A model generated the notes under the pieces. It was not told the DNA's origin. It was given only the letters and a program-made list of their open reading frames with translations, and searched no databases. DNA of 64,000 nucleotides from Enoplosus armatus (Eukaryota > Chordata > Actinopteri > Centrarchiformes > Enoplosidae), in the NCBI RefSeq assembly GCF_043641665.1, contig NC_092190.1, positions 8,632,548 through 8,696,547 of the forward strand, given 5' to 3'. Below are positions 12,642 through 27,039 of this stretch, piece by piece. A program made the translations under genes and the position numbers. The number at the start of each line of letters is the position of its first letter. The stretch's first letter is position 1.

Positions 12642-14439
12642 GAAGTAACCAAATATATTTACCTTTCAGGAAATGCCACTTAATCAAACTTCTGTTTTGT
12701 GAGACTTCATGCTTTTACTCCACTACGTTATATTACATTATTATCATTCTTTCATTCTTTATCAAGGTTCTTTATAGACTTATAATCCAAAATATGAACT
12801 AAGCAATTAAAATGTTTTGATTTAGCAATCAAAATATATAATAAACAACATAAACACAATACGTTTTTTTGTTTACTCATATCTAACAGTATAATGTACT
12901 CAGAATGGGTGCCACTTTAAACAACTACAGAATTAATCTAGTGATTATACATTAATGCATCAATAGTGTTACTTTTGATTGTTGAGAATATCTACTTGTG
13001 ATACTTCTGTAATATTACTAATTAAGTCATTTGAATACAGAACTGTAACTAAAAACAGTATATTTTATTTTCCATTATGATTAAATAAAGTATTTGAGAA
13101 CAAAAGTCTATTTTTTTTTTGTTTCAATCATATGAGGATCATCTTCCATCAGCGTAAGTTCAAGACCTGCATTTGTCTAGAAGCAGAAGGAAAAATAACA
13201 TCCGTACTTGTACACCTGTCATAGCAGTCGGGTGAAAAATGCAGTCAGCATTAAACGTGGTGAAAAGCGGTCTGATGAGCACTTAGAAGAAGCATTCAGT
13301 CACAGCCACAGACTAAAAATACTCTTTTTCTCAGAGGGTCTTTGTTGGTCTGTGACGGCAGACACTTTCCAGGGCAGTTTTGACACCTGTCTACAACAAC
13401 TTAGTAACTCTGACGTGTCCAACCACTAACTATAATACAGCATGTACATACAGCACGGCCTTCTGTACTGTACCTCAGCTATGACTGCGTGTTTTCTCTT
13501 TTATTTCCTTTGCGTCAGTCGCTCTGCTGTTTGCTCTCGTGATTTTAGATACAGAACAGAGGCCAGCAGTGTGTCCTGGTTGAGGGTGGCTTAATACGTC
13601 TGTGTGTGTGTGTGTATGAGGGATAGTGGGTGCGTGTGGTTCCAAAGTGACACAGTGGTGTAAAAGGGTGGATGTCCTGTTGCATCTCCAACAGCCAAGT
13701 GTCAGCTTAGTCAGCTTACTGTTTTCAGCGTGACTTGGTAGTTGAGGACTGTCAGTCTTTTGTGATGATGTTCTCAGTGGTCTCAAATGTTTTGTTTCTA
13801 TGTGTATCTTTCTGAGTGTATGTAACACAGTGAGAGACATTAGTCATCTTCTTCTATTGTCTTATATCTGTGTTAAAAAAGCTCTAATGGCATCATCCTT
13901 CAATACCAGTTTAAAGCCATCTTTCTCGTTAGCTTCATTGCTACATCGTTAATCTAACCCACAACCTTAAGATCAAATACTATAAGGCAGTTTTCTTCTC
14001 TAAGGAGCATAGCTTGTAAGTGTTCCCCACCCGCCCACTCAAACACAAAACTCATATAAATGCAATAAATGCACCACACACACACACACACACATACACA
14101 CCGGCACACACTTTGAGTTGCGGTGTGAAAGGTACACGATAGCCAGGGGGTAATGAGTTGTGTGTGTTTGCCCTCGTGCTTCAATTCTCTTCCTGTTCCA
14201 TTAATGAAGCCTCAATGGGCCTCACAACTGCCTCTCACCATCCGGCCTGCACCTGTTGTACTGTATGCTGCTGCATGTGAAAGTAGACCCCGTGCACTGT
14301 TTCAGTCCTGTATTTTCCACACTGTAAAACCTTCAACTGTGATCTCACCTCAGCTTTCAGTTTGTTCTTGTACCAGATGAGGTCCACAACTTGGACTAGT
14401 TAATATCTTTACATTAACAATAGAAGAAATTACAGTGTA

Positions 14440-14935
14440 ATGTGAAAGGGGTCGCTCACTCACAGAGAATTATCACCCGACTCTGCAGTTCCCCTCAGCT
14501 CTACTTAGCATATTAGCATCTTTCAGGTAATTTCTTCGGTTTTGCTGCAACTTTACTGTTTTGCTTCTGTCTCACTGCTTTCATCAGCATCATTTCCAGC
14601 TGCAACAGGCAGCTGTTTTCAAAAAAAAAAAAAGCTCTGAATAACCCATTGTACCCTACCTGTCCTGCCCCAAAAAGCAGCCAGACAAAGTTAGCAACAA
14701 GCTGGTGAACGTAGCAGAGCATTTAGCTGCTAAAGAGCCAGATATTTCCCTCAGGAGTTGGTGGAGACCAAATACAGAGCTAAAAGGAGAGTGAATATTG
14801 GACTTATATTCACCACAAGACTCCAAATGATTGGTAATGTTGCTCTGTGTCAGCTGAATGTGTAAATAAGCAACTGTTTGCCAACACGTTTGCCATATCA
14901 ACTTTATTAGGTGATTATATATAAATTGTTACGCT
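14440..14935 (+). repeat. Teleost dispersed repeat (GCTAAAGAGCCAGATATTTC type)
   Basis: Contains CTGCTAAAGAGCCAGATATT and GGAGTTGGTGGAGACCAAAT, then an ACAGAGCTAAAAGGAGAGTG segment and a tail with CAACTTTATTAGGTGATTAT. I recognise these phrases from a repeat scattered through perch-like fish genomes. No coding capacity; an internal poly(A) lies near 14620. Limits are approximate. Confidence 0.5.
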
Positions 14936-16707
14936 GTCGTCAAGTGACCAAAATATTTATTACGGTAATTCAGGTTTAATATATTCAACTTATCGTATTA
15001 TAAATAGGTTTTACTGCTTAGCTATTTCTTGCATGGGGCAAATACTGGCAGGTTTTGAAATCAAACTCTTCTCAAAAATTATATAAACCATAAGTTTAAG
15101 TATAAGGGACTAAACTAACAGCTTTGAAATACATAGCGAGTATAAAGACATACAGTTGTATAGTTGCAGTGGCCATGTGGGAGCCACTGCCTGAGGATTC
15201 AAAGCATGAGTGAGTCCTCATGAGAAGCAGGCAGACATGCTCTTCTCTGCTATATGAGAATAAAATAATGACTATTCTGTGTGCACTTACCCAAACATAG
15301 AAGTGCTTGCAGTATATACTATAGAGTGTCTTTGTTTTCCCAGCAGCTGGCACGCCTCCTCTGTGCCCTGAGAAAGTTTATGATGCGTATTATGCATGAC
15401 ATTGTCCAGAGCCCCTGATGAGAGTTACTCTAGGTATTTGTGCTTTTGCCTCAGCGTTCCCGCGGAGCACCACTTAGAGGCTGAACAAAAATACTTACAT
15501 TTGGCCGTATTATAAATGCTGCTTATCAACAGTCCAAACAAGTAGATGGCAGAGAGAACTGCATTCAGACAGAAGATGCAGTATGCGTGTTAGTGTGTGG
15601 AAATGGGCTGTGTGTTCTTATTAAATGCAATTTGTGTCCAGTCCGCCATTCATCTCCGTCTATGTTTTGCTCTTAATCTCCAACTTTCACAGACTATTTT
15701 CTGTGACCTTCACTCTTCAAACTGTGTGTGCTTCTGTGATGTGAATGCACGCACATGGCGCCCAAAGGCGCTTCAATGCAGCATGGCAACTGTAGATGCA
15801 TTTTTTAATATTTGCACAGCTGGGAGTTTACATTTTACAGTCATAAAGCAGAGACAATCAGCCCATCACCACAGTAACTCACCGTTAAGAATCTGTTTTT
15901 AACAGTTTAAGAGTTGCTATCCCATAGTCCTGTCACATATTCAGATGAGTTTATGGCATCTGAGTTTGCAAGACTTCCACATTCCTTAGTCATTCTCTCT
16001 TCACCATGAGGCAATCTTGGAATTTGCAGTGCAAACAGGAGTAAACATCTGAAAGTGTCCATGTCACCTCGTCTGTAGGGACAGAGAGCTGTGGAATTTA
16101 GACCTGCCAGAGAGAAACCAAAAATACTAGTGATCTATCAAACAATCAGTGTCACCAACACGAGAATGACAGGCTATATACTACTTACCTTGTCAGCGAT
16201 GCAACAAGTGCTTTCTTTTTTAAAAAAGAGCATCCTCATACTGCATAATTACCTGAATATGCCCTGAAAATATTTATGTCCCTCTTGCCAGATTCTGATC
16301 TCCCGCTGAGTTAATATTTACCTCTTCATGATGTCACCCATGGGCATCCAGCTGCTGTGGGATTCTTTCAGCAGACAAGTAAATCAGGGTTATACCTACA
16401 ATTCTTTTCAACAAGTGTGTGATCAGCTTCTTTCTTTTTAGACTTTTACTATTTTGAACTTTTGCCCCAGTGCCCAGAACAGTGAACCTTGACCTTCCTT
16501 CTCTGACCCTATAGGCCACTCTGAACTAACCCCACACATCAACAATGGAGGGCAATAAACCAAAAACTCCAAACGACATCAAGAATAACTATACTGCACA
16601 AATCATGCTCGCATGAACACTGCTGCAACAGCACACTGCATACATCTCACTCTTATCAAGTCATTTTCAGCCATGCTAGTGCCAAAGCTTTAGAGACAGC
16701 AATGTTG
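14936..16707. other. Non-coding stretch, nothing recognised
   Basis: AT-rich intergenic DNA. Open frames here are short and have no recognisable family features or splice context. Confidence 0.45.
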
Positions 16708-17065
16708 GTTGGTTAGTCCACCACTTTGGACTGTTGGATGGATTGCCATGAAATTTGGTTCAGGAATTCATGGATCCCAGAATAATGGATCCAAAGTACT
16801 TTGGTGACCCTTTGACGTTTCCTCTATAACCACCAGAAGGTAAAAAAATATATATTTTAATTCCCATCAGTCTCAGCTGTATTTTGTGTTCAGTGCTAAT
16901 TAGAAAACATTTGCATGCTAATATGCTAAACTGAGATGGTGAACATGGTAAACAAGGTTAGCATTATGGTATGAGCATGTTAGAATGCTGACATTGGCAT
17001 TTAACTCAGTACAGTACAGCCTCACAGGGTCGCTAACATGACTGTAGACTCTAGTCTTATCATTG
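16708..17065 (+). repeat. Dispersed repeat family A, copy 1 (GCTAATATGCTAAAC type)
   Basis: Shares with copies at 37455, 44768 and 49530 the ordered phrases CCACTTTGG, GGATTGCCATGAAATTTGG, CTTTGGTGA, CATCAGTCTCAGCTG, AGTGCTAATTAG, GCTAATATGCTAAAC, GGTGAACATGGTAAAC and CATGACTGTAGACTC. Very common teleost interspersed repeat, probably non-autonomous; class not assigned. Confidence 0.7.
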
Positions 17066-20017
17066 AGTCCTAAAACTGAAAGTGAAAAAATATGTTCCAG
17101 TGGTGTGAGATAATTTCCACAAATAAAACTGTTTCAAGATTTTACAAGAATCAAGATCATTCATGATGTAAGTGCCGTAATTAACTTTTCTCTGTCTTCT
17201 TTCAAGATAGCAATGCTAATTTCTGCACTTTTTATTTGTTTTATTTTCACTTGTTTTAAGATAACCTGACTGTTAGGGCTCCAAATGAGCAAATATTACT
17301 TAGAGATAGAGATTTCTTTTCCTGGTGGTAGCACCCAAAACCACATTGCATAGCAACTGATAATGCCATTGTCATATTCACAGGTGGGTTATTTCCTGAA
17401 AAGTAATGGAGCTTTTCTGTTTACTATTTGATATCTCAGCACATTCAGGCAGTAAAATATACAGTATGGTCCTCATTTGGGTACGTAGCTGGCTTGCTAA
17501 CAGATTTACTGTAGGTTTACAGTTGCTGTAAAGTTAGTTCCAGTCCTGTCCCTTCATTGTAGATTATGATGACCATACTGTCGGGGCCTTCAGCCCACAC
17601 CTGCTACACGCAGGGTGGGTACTTCTCATTTCTTGCCCCCTACCATGGGTCTAGCAATAAATCACTGGGTTTAACAGTCTCCTGTGTCACTTCAAAAATG
17701 CCCCTCTCAACACCAACAAGGCCAGAGGTTTGTTATTCAGTTTTTTAAGAAAACAACCGCGTTGCTGACGCAGTGGGGCGCCCAGGGCTTGTACCACCAC
17801 CTCCCTCTCTCACAGACCTCCACCCCGTGAAACAAATGCACACTGTGGGGTTTAAGAAGTGAGGTCAAAATCCCATAACCTTTACTTTATCTCAGAATTA
17901 TCGCCCATCCGTCATATGTACAGTATTTGTATCTACTACAGAATTTGGGTTAATGGCAACACAAACAACTTGATCACATATTTTGGCTAATTCTCTCCCA
18001 AAGTGGAACTAAATGTGTAATGTATCTCTCACAGGAGGCTCCCATGGTTTGGGCCCAACCACCATGACCAGTCACTATGACCCCAAACACTACAGTCTCC
18101 ACTCAGTCTACCCAGGGGATTTGGCTAACAGAACAAACAACACAAACCCTCTGGCTACAATCATGTATTCATCCTATTGTACATATATCTGTGCCTCTAA
18201 GTGAGTAGTGGGCTTATTTAGCTTTGTGAGTTTGCTGTGAATGTACAGGCTGTCCACACACTCCCCCGCTCACAGCTGGCCTGTACTGAGACAAGTCTTC
18301 ACACAGCAGTGTTGCAGCAAAGCCCCCATACATGCACATTGGCCTACACATGCACAAACATGTGCACACTCTCTCTTCCATAGTGTCTTCATTTCACACG
18401 TTAAAAAACACACATACACAGCACACGGCCCACAATCCTTTGCCTCAATCAACAGGCTGTAACATTCCAGTCTCTCACCCAGGGCTGTCCGACGATGACA
18501 TCACTCTACCGCGAGAGACGGGCACACCGTTTACAAGGTATGAGGTGGCCTGGTGGGTCGAGCCTGACTCAAAAGGCTCTGTCTCTCTTGGGCTCATATA
18601 AAAACAGCAGTTCATCCAAATGAAATATTTTCACAGAGTGGAGAGCTGAGCAGATGGATAAACTGTTGTTCTGTTGTTACTGGTGCTTTGTTGTTTATTG
18701 TATGTTTTATTACTGATCTTATGTCAGATGACCTTGAGTTCCATGATAGGCGCCATCATTATTAAGAATTGTTTCAGAGCTCAAATCTTTCTAAAACTCC
18801 CTCTAAAATTGTAATTTTTACATATCTGTAATTATCAATTACACGTATTGGTTAAGCAAATAAGATTCATTGTGCAAAATAAGCCTGTAGGTACAGTAGA
18901 CATACAATATTTTTCACTGTGGGCCGAGGTAATACCTGTCTCCATTCTTTATACTGAGCTATAGGCTCAACACGCCCACTCAAGCTCTCGCTTTGACTTG
19001 CCTCTTATAATCTTATAATCAGGGTCATTTTATATACTAGCCAGTACGGTAATTATGACTGGGAGACCCAGATATTTCTGACAGCTCTGAAAGTTAAATG
19101 ATACAGAAGTGCCTAAAAAATACAAGTGTGGATGTGTAACATCAGCCAAAGTTCGTGTTCAAGGTAATTAAATGCAGATTTAATGGATAGAGTGCTATAT
19201 TGACAATGGATTTTTTTAACCCTCACATGACCAACTCTGTAATCATGCCGTTGACTGAGTTGTCAAGCATGGGATACTTTCTTGTTGCTACCTTCTATCC
19301 CACATGGATATGAAATCGATATTGATCTGAAAAAGTAAATAAGCATATTTCCCAAAATGTCTAACTATTCCTTTAATGTGTTTCTGCTGCTGTGACCCCA
19401 GCGCACAGGTTTTGTTATTGGAGGAAATTTTTATGGGAATGTAAAGTCACACGTGCTGGAAAATCCAAAACACCCGACAGTCACACGTATGTACAGAACC
19501 CCACATACTCCCTCATCACACTATGGTACTACTGCCTCATTCCTGTACTCCTGCATCCACAACTTGGCAAACAGACAGAATCGTATGAGTGATACACTGC
19601 AATACATGTCAGAGGGAGACAGACAGTCTGTAGATTCCTGTCACGTTTGATTTACTGGTCAGTTTTTGGGAGCGTAGGAGGAACAAGTGAGTGAAACGGG
19701 GAATAAAGCGGTATAGTACAAGGTCCTACTTGGATAGAAAGTAAATAGGTGTTTCAGGCCTGTTCTGTTTTCATCTCTTCTAATCGCTATTCCTGTCCTC
19801 TGATATTGTCTTATCATCTGTCCTTTTCTGACCTGACATCAGAAGACTGTGCATTAAATACTCGCCAAGAACTGTGCAATTTTAGTACACACTCACATGT
19901 TGGCCTTAGTGTGATTAATAGTTTTCATAGCTTTGTGCCACATCTTGCACACTGCGTACTGGTGAGAATTGATTTTAGCTCAAACAATCTACACTCTGAT
20001 TTATGAACTGTTTGCCT
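17066..20017. other. Non-coding stretch, nothing recognised
   Basis: No exon-like conservation or splice-bounded frame recognised. Some CA-rich patches (18340-18425) but no long microsatellite. Confidence 0.45.
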
Positions 20018-20135
20018 GTTCAATATGAAGCCAGCAGCCGGTTAGCTTGGCTGAGCATAAAGACTGGAAACAGCTAGACTGGCTTTGTCCGATGGTAACA
20101 ACATTTGCTTACCAGCACCTCATCTCATTCCTTTT
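20018..20135 (+). repeat. Dispersed repeat fragment (CCAGCAGCCGGTTAGCTTGG type)
   Basis: Reads ATATGAAGCCAGCAGCCGGT, TAGCTTGGCTGAGCATAAAG, ACTGGAAACAGCTAGACTGG, then CACC-type ending. This is a familiar teleost interspersed repeat phrase. Partial copy, non-coding. Confidence 0.55.
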
Positions 20136-23100
20136 AAAAAGTCCTTTAACCAATGACAATGACTGCTCTGTCGCTCCGAAGAATTGTCTGACAATTGTTG
20201 ACTGAGGCCTCACTGAGGCCTTGCTACTATCATTGTCACTGATTTTAGGTAATTCCATAGCTTGATATTAATCTTAGGATATGCATGCACACAAGCATTG
20301 CAGAATTTAGTTGCAGAAGTTGACAAGTCATATGTTAGAGATGTAGCTGCCCACAAAACATATACATCTCCACATGCATGTTCAGGTCTTGCAAGATACA
20401 AGCTTTTCTCGATGCTGACTCTCTTCTATTTTTGTTACTAAAAAAATTAAAGCTGTATTTCCCACTAGGCGAAAGGGTAAGGTATTGGGCCATAAACACA
20501 GGTGCTTGCTGAAAGGAATTGTGGGTAGGGTATTCTGCAGTGAGGTGTTAGTATGTGTGGAATGCTCATAGGGCTCAGTGTTGACCTGGGACAAACATAT
20601 AGCATGCTGGGATGCAGCATATGGGGACAGGACAGCTCTGGCTTCAGCAGTTTGCCATGCCTCCTATGTGGTACTCACTGCCAAACTTAAGCCACTAATC
20701 ATTCCATTTTGTAGGAGAGTGGGGTCACCGCCCAAAGAAAAACTAGCGTTAAGAAGAGAAACATCTTTTAAGTGACACATTAATGGAAAAGTATCAAAGT
20801 AAGTGAGTGTGTGTCTCCCATAACATCAATCTTATTATTAATGTATGATGAAAAGACGATGACAAATGACTCACTCTGGATGATGGATCCAAGTAAAATG
20901 AAGATAAAGCAAGTTCTGTGCCCAAAAACAAAAATTATTCCACTGTGACTTTAACCCTGCCTGACTCTCTGAGTCAGAGAGACTGCCACATGCTGACAAT
21001 ACAACCAAACTGCATACAATAAGTGAATTTACAGTCTATTTTACTTTATTTCATGCATCATGCATACTCTGAAACCAACCCACCCATCACGGTTTCTGTC
21101 AACCAGTGCGCTTACACAAAAGCACTATTTAATGTCTGCCTTGTGACTTTCAACACATTGAAATAATCTGTATAATGGCTGTAAATGTTGGCACTCCTGG
21201 TAGTGGGGGAGAACAGTTAATGTACAGTCCATAGTCCCAAATGGCCCATATATTAGGCAGTCCACTACACTACACTCTGTTATTCCACCCTACACACACT
21301 GTTGCCATCATTAAATGTCAAACCAAGGACTCTGACATGGCAGGCCAGCATGCCAGGTATAATATGCTTGAAAGAAATGCAGCTCCAAAATTAATTTTCA
21401 AAACTGTGACATGGAGCTAAAGTTTTTGGACAGTTCAATCAATTTGTTTGTTTTTTTGTTGTTTTTGCAATGCATTTCATAAAAGGGGGTCTGTACTTCA
21501 GAGTTCCTAAAGATGGAAAGCAAAGGATGTCCAATGAGCATAAAGATGTTAGGTGCAGTAAACCATCTGCCCTCGCTATGTGCGTAGATGCTGTGCAGCT
21601 AGCGAAACATACCTCCAATAAAGATTAACACAAATTAGCTTTTCTTTCAAGTTTTTACTGAAAATGTGAAACAACAACAAAACATAACAAATTAAATGAT
21701 CACAAATCAGAAAAAGATAAGATACCACAAACAAGAGTTAGACCTACAAGTAACAATTAGATTCATCTGGTAAACATTTCGACCAAAGAGTAAAATACAA
21801 AACATCAACAGTTTGCCCAACCGTTACCTAACATGTTGCATTAGCACTGCACTAGCCTCATACAGCTAGTATAGCTAGCTTGGTTAGCACTAAATGGATC
21901 ACAGAAAAACTAATTCACTCTCTCAAATTACAAACAACAATCACAAAATAGCTATCACAAATGGAGATCCTACAGATAGTGGTCCAACGGGGGCATTTGG
22001 GGAGTAGATAAACGATGCCTGTCAATATTTGTTCGGTCACAGATCTGACAAAATGGTGGATGTAACAATGTCAGTTAAACTGTAACTGCTATAGAACTGT
22101 GACAGTAGTGGTTGCTACTAGCAACAGAATGTTTATGTCTCCTTGCCAAACACATCAGGCACTATCAGTGAAGTGCTAGTCAAGTCAGACAGGAGAAGAA
22201 ATCAGTTTACGCCTTATTTAAATCTTCGTCAGGCGTTGGATATTATAACAAAAGAACACACTGAACATAAGAGGTTTTGGGAAAACCAGACCAAACCCAA
22301 CTGTGCCGACGTCTATGCCAAAAACCCTTTCTAGTTCTCAGGTTCTGTAAACAGTTGTAACTGTCCTCTTCTCAGTTAGAGTGCAATCTCACCACCAAAA
22401 CCAAACTATCTCTACGGTCTGACTCTGCTTTTCATGGGGAAGTATCAACAGATGAACCACTACGTTCATACAGAGGTAGTATACAGTTATTACCACAGAA
22501 AAGGATCATAGATTAACCTGCACAACATTAGGCCTGATTTATTTTCTATAGACTTTTTAGCTTGAAGAAACAGTCCCCAAAGAAAACTGAAACTGCCAAG
22601 CAAGATACAACTAAGAGTAAGTAGTTTTTATCTGTATTGGATTATGTTAGCAATTGCTATTGGAGATGATTTTATTTTATTTGTGACAACACACCAAAAA
22701 ACACACAAATACTGTCGTTTAACCATATTTCCTTGTTTTAAGCATCTCGTTTAAGCTGTAATAAAATTATTTATTTAAAAATTAAAAGAGAAGATTTAAA
22801 ATTCCCAGATAAAAAGAAATCAATCAAGAAATAAAGTGAAATTCAATACACGTTGTTATATGTATTTCCTTTAAATTTTGTCATCTCTGTAAATCACTTA
22901 TGTATTCTTGGACTGCTTGTTGCTACTTGGGAGACCTTACAATAAAACCTACATTGTAAACAATGTGTAGTGGAGCTTCTGTGAAACACATATGCAAACA
23001 TTAGACCACACACACTCACACATACACATGCAAACATGTTCCATATACAGTACAAGGGAGTGTGGCCAGACGGACCTCCTACAAGTTGACCTTTGAGCCT

Positions 23101-23787
23101 CAGAAAGGTATAGATATTGCAGTTTATTTACTCTGTCTTGGAAGATGAAACGCCCATAAAATATACCTCTCTACCCCCATTAAAAACTGGTACCACAAGA
23201 AATAATAACACAATTTTTCCCATAACTGTTCGTCTTCTGAAGCTGGTTGAATAGGCAGAGTTAAAGGATAGACCAGAATATCTTAAAAAGAACGAAGTCT
23301 TGGGCTGGTTGCCAGGGAGATGAAACCTTTTATTGTGTGTTTGAATAATGAATGAATTTGGTCTGGAAAAGTTTATATGGGGTGCTCATGCAGAATGAAA
23401 AAGAAAATACACAGCACCTGGACAAGGAATGTGTCCAGAAAGCCAAGATTGGATCCTGGGCAGTCAGACAGAGCTAGTCCAGCTCAGGTCCAAGTATCTC
23501 AGCCACGTTAAAAGCTCTAGGCCTTGAACCAAGACTAGATACTGCAGAACACTTGGTAGAATGGTAGAAAAACCGCAGTTTAAAAAAATCCAGTTTTAGA
23601 AGTTTCAAATTCAACTCCTGTCCCGGATCCAAACCAGAACCACAGCTTGTAAAACTTATTACGCATTAAAATACCTCCATCACATCTATGCATTACTGTA
23701 GACCAAGGAAATACAAACACGTTAGCAATGGCTGTCAGAATTTCCCATCTTCAAACTGCTCACTTTGTTCAATGAACAGTCTAAAAA
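20136..23787. other. Non-coding stretch, nothing recognised
   Basis: AT-rich DNA. A GCTAGT/AGCTAGC-rich patch near 21840-21895 may be a further decayed repeat. No supported gene. Confidence 0.4.
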
Positions 23788-23992
23788 CTATGGCCCATAG
23801 ATCCAAGTCCAAAAAATATAATACATAATTACCGATGATATAAAACAGAGAAAAGCAGCAAATCATCACATTTGAGAAGCCGGAACAAGAAAATGTTTGG
23901 GTTTTTGCTTGATAACTGACTGAAACAATTAATCGATTATCAAAACTGCTTCAAATTACTTACCACTGACTAATTGTTTCAGCTCAAAGCTG
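23788..23992 (+). repeat. Dispersed repeat family B, partial copy (AATTAATCGATTATC)
   Basis: 3' half of the family that also occurs at 33465, 39545, 40880 and 55588: CACATTTGAGAAGCCGGAAC, a T-rich segment, then CAATTAATCGATTATCAAAA and ACTAATTGTTTCAGCTC. Confidence 0.65.
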
Positions 23993-25393
23993 CGTATGTA
24001 TTTATAACAAATGTGAGCATGTATGGGTGTGTGTGTGTGTGTGTGTGTGAGTGTGTGACATGTAAAGAAAAAGAAACATGCACAACAGAAACACATTCCT
24101 CTTCAATCGGAGTCAACACCGAGCCAGAGAAGAGGTCAGAGGTCATGTAGGACCTACAACATCCCTAGCACGATGTACAATTTTACTTTCTACAAACTTC
24201 TCCTTTAGAAACCTCTAAAAAATAGGGACCAGTGTCACATAGTAGAAAACAGATTGTTAAACATAAGAATTTGGTTTTGGAGGTTGGTTTCATTAAAAGA
24301 TAGACGAGTGTGTATAACCCTGATGAACAAACACAATTTGTCCGAGCTGACAATAAATGCTGGAGGACAATCAGGGGTCAGAAAAGCAATTAAAGAAGGA
24401 GAGGAAGAGGAGGAACAAAGATGGATTGAAGAGAAAAGGGATTCTCTATGGAGTTAGAAATAAAATTCTTCATACTGAATGATTATGTTGATGTGGAGGA
24501 CTGTTGTTCATGTGTAAACCTACAGTGTGATGAGAGTATCGAGCTTCTAATCTAACTCTCAGCAAGAAAATTATAATTTATTGTTATTTTACATTTCACA
24601 AAATGTCAAACTATTCCTTCAATGCAAACAGTGGAGCATATTTTAGTTTTTAACATATTTTATACCAGTTTTTACTCACAACACAATGATGTAATAGATA
24701 GATATTACATCATTTATCATGCTATAATGACATACTGTTGAATGAGCTCCTTGTTCAGTTGTTTATTAGTGTGTATTCCCAGTCAAGATGGGATCCCCAG
24801 TTGAGGCAAAATGACCCATCATTTACAGTCACCCCTGGTTTGGAGGGTCTGCTGCTGATTATTTAGTCTTCAGATAAAAAAAGCTTGTTCCCAAAGTTCC
24901 CATTGAAAACTACAGCAAATTCTCCAAGTTAAAAGACAACCATCTGTGCGCCGGGTCTGATTACTGCTGTTGGAATATCTTCCATAAACGGTCTATTTGT
25001 CTGAGGAGGTATGTAGGAAGCTGAGTGTGTGATGTATGTACTTATGTTGACTGTCCCACTGGAGGGTGCTGTGGTGTGAACAGACGCTGTGGTTAATGGT
25101 TATACAGCGGTGGACCACCAGCCATGATCTCCCATGAGGCCATGGGACTGACTTGTCAAGTCACACTTGTTTATTTAATGGAACAAAAAATATGGAACAA
25201 ACCGGTAGCTCGAAAACCACGTTTCCTTCCACATCGCTAAAACCACAGACAACCGCAGACCCATAGATACTTAAACTGTACTGTTCCTCTGCCTAACGTG
25301 TGTGATGATGGATGGAGGATGACACATAACTCACATGCACTCGTGTATATACTCAGACACATGCACATAAACAAAGGAAAACACTTGCTGATT

Positions 25394-25432
<39 letters not shown>

Positions 25433-26740
25433 CTTCTTTTGTCTGAAAGGCCAAAGCTATATTGATTATGTTGAACATAAATCTGAGGAGGAAATCATGT
25501 GGATCACACACATTAATCAGAGTTAAAATGCATGTGTGCAATGCTGCTATACAATACAACCGGTCAAGCAGAGGTCTACTTTCACTGCACATGTTGTGAT
25601 AACTCCTGATTAGATTAACAAGGATCTGGAAGAGCTCACAGAGAATAATGTCTAACTTCAACAAAAAAAAGTCAACCTGCTGAACAAAACCAGGCTGCAA
25701 CAAGAAACAAATAAGATTCATACGGAGATCTTGAATCTCCCTTTGCAGTATGTTGTGTATGTTCATTTTATAGTTAGCTCTGTTCAGTTAATTTTCACAT
25801 CCCTACAAGGACACAAACAAGTGTTTGTGTATAAACAGTATGTTGTTGTTAAGGTGGAACATATTTAAACTATTTTATACATTTTTAGTTTAATTCACAC
25901 ATTTGGGGACACATTTCTGGTGAGAAAGCTGTGTGCTATGGTAATTTAATTTGTGGTAATTTTGGTGACTGATTTGCACGTATCTGTGCCCTATACTGAC
26001 TCCCAGTGGAAATGTTATTTAGTGCACAAATTGTACCACCAGGAACTGAACAGATGATCTGTAAAAAGACAATAATTGATATAGCAACACATTAAATAAA
26101 ATGCATTCTTAGTCACTGATTTGATTGAATACTGTATGTCCAGATCATGCGATCTAGAGGATAGTAATTTGGATTCATCACGAAGGTCCGGTGCAAACCA
26201 GTTAAAGTCACCCGTGGGTTGGCGTCACCATGGAAACTCTTGACCCAGTGGTCACTGTCAGGACCTTGGCTGAATTCTTTTAAGTCCAGTCCCCCTTTTA
26301 CAACTGAGTGTGTTAGAATATCAATCAGGTTTTTCCCCTGCACGTGTTGACCTTCTCAAGCTGACTGGTCAAGAACAGCTACATGCCGAGACTTCAAACG
26401 TTAGCAGGAAATTCCATTAATTTCCCTCAACAACAGTTCAATATCTTTTATAACCTCGTGCCATCTGGTCTATGGTTCATGTCCTTGATGTGTCCATATT
26501 TCTATGTACAAGAAGGGACTGAAGACCAGAGGTGTCATTCATTTGCTGCTTTTTTTAATTGAATTTAATTTTGTGAGTAAATGGTCTGGACACAATCAAA
26601 GAGAAACATTTATTTACTTCCACAGAGACGTCATCAAAAAGTCAAAAAGTTCACACACAGGTTCTATAGTGCTGATGACAGATGATCTCTCTCTAACATG
26701 AGAGAGGAAAGAGGTGAAAGTGTGAACAGTGGGCGAATCA
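23993..26740. other. Non-coding stretch with two small microsatellites
   Basis: GT run at about 24028-24049 and CA run at 25397-25429. No exon recognised. Confidence 0.45.
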
Positions 26741-26748
26741 ACATCTAA

Positions 26749-26785
26749 AGTATCGATACTAAGACTTGTTCTGAGTATCGATACC
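26749..26785. repeat. Paired TATCGATAC palindromes
   Basis: AGTATCGATACT at 26749-26760 is a perfect 12-bp palindrome. AGTATCGATACC at 26774-26785 repeats it with one change. Likely part of a decayed dispersed element with ATCGAT-rich ends. Confidence 0.4.
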
Positions 26786-27039
26786 AGTGCAAATTTGATG
26801 AATCCAAAAATCCCACATCCGTTAGATCATATTCTGGGCACATGAATACTCATCTTAATGCATGCATGATTTGCTTCTCTGCTGCTGTTGTGACGTCCAA
26901 GTAGCACCTTCTTGGTTCAGAGAATTTATACAATAAACATTTTTTCTTGTGTTTTAAGATGCTGCATAGGATTTAGTTGTGCAACACAGAGGCCGTCCAC
27001 AGGAAAGAAAAGAGAGCAGACTCTATTTCTTGATCCTTA

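Larger units (their letters stand above)
11103..14439. other. Non-coding stretch with microsatellites
   Basis: No supported exon. It holds a GA-rich run (12233-12270), a long CA repeat (12572-12639), a shorter CA repeat (14074-14093), and AT-rich sequence around 12700-13130 that may include a degraded copy of the ACTCAAGTACTT-type repeat seen at 27978. Confidence 0.5.

Noticed and set aside
12700..13090. Possible degraded family C repeat
   Set aside because: Shared words (CCACTACGTTATATTACATT, TTAATGCATCAATAGTGT) are few and the order is uncertain.
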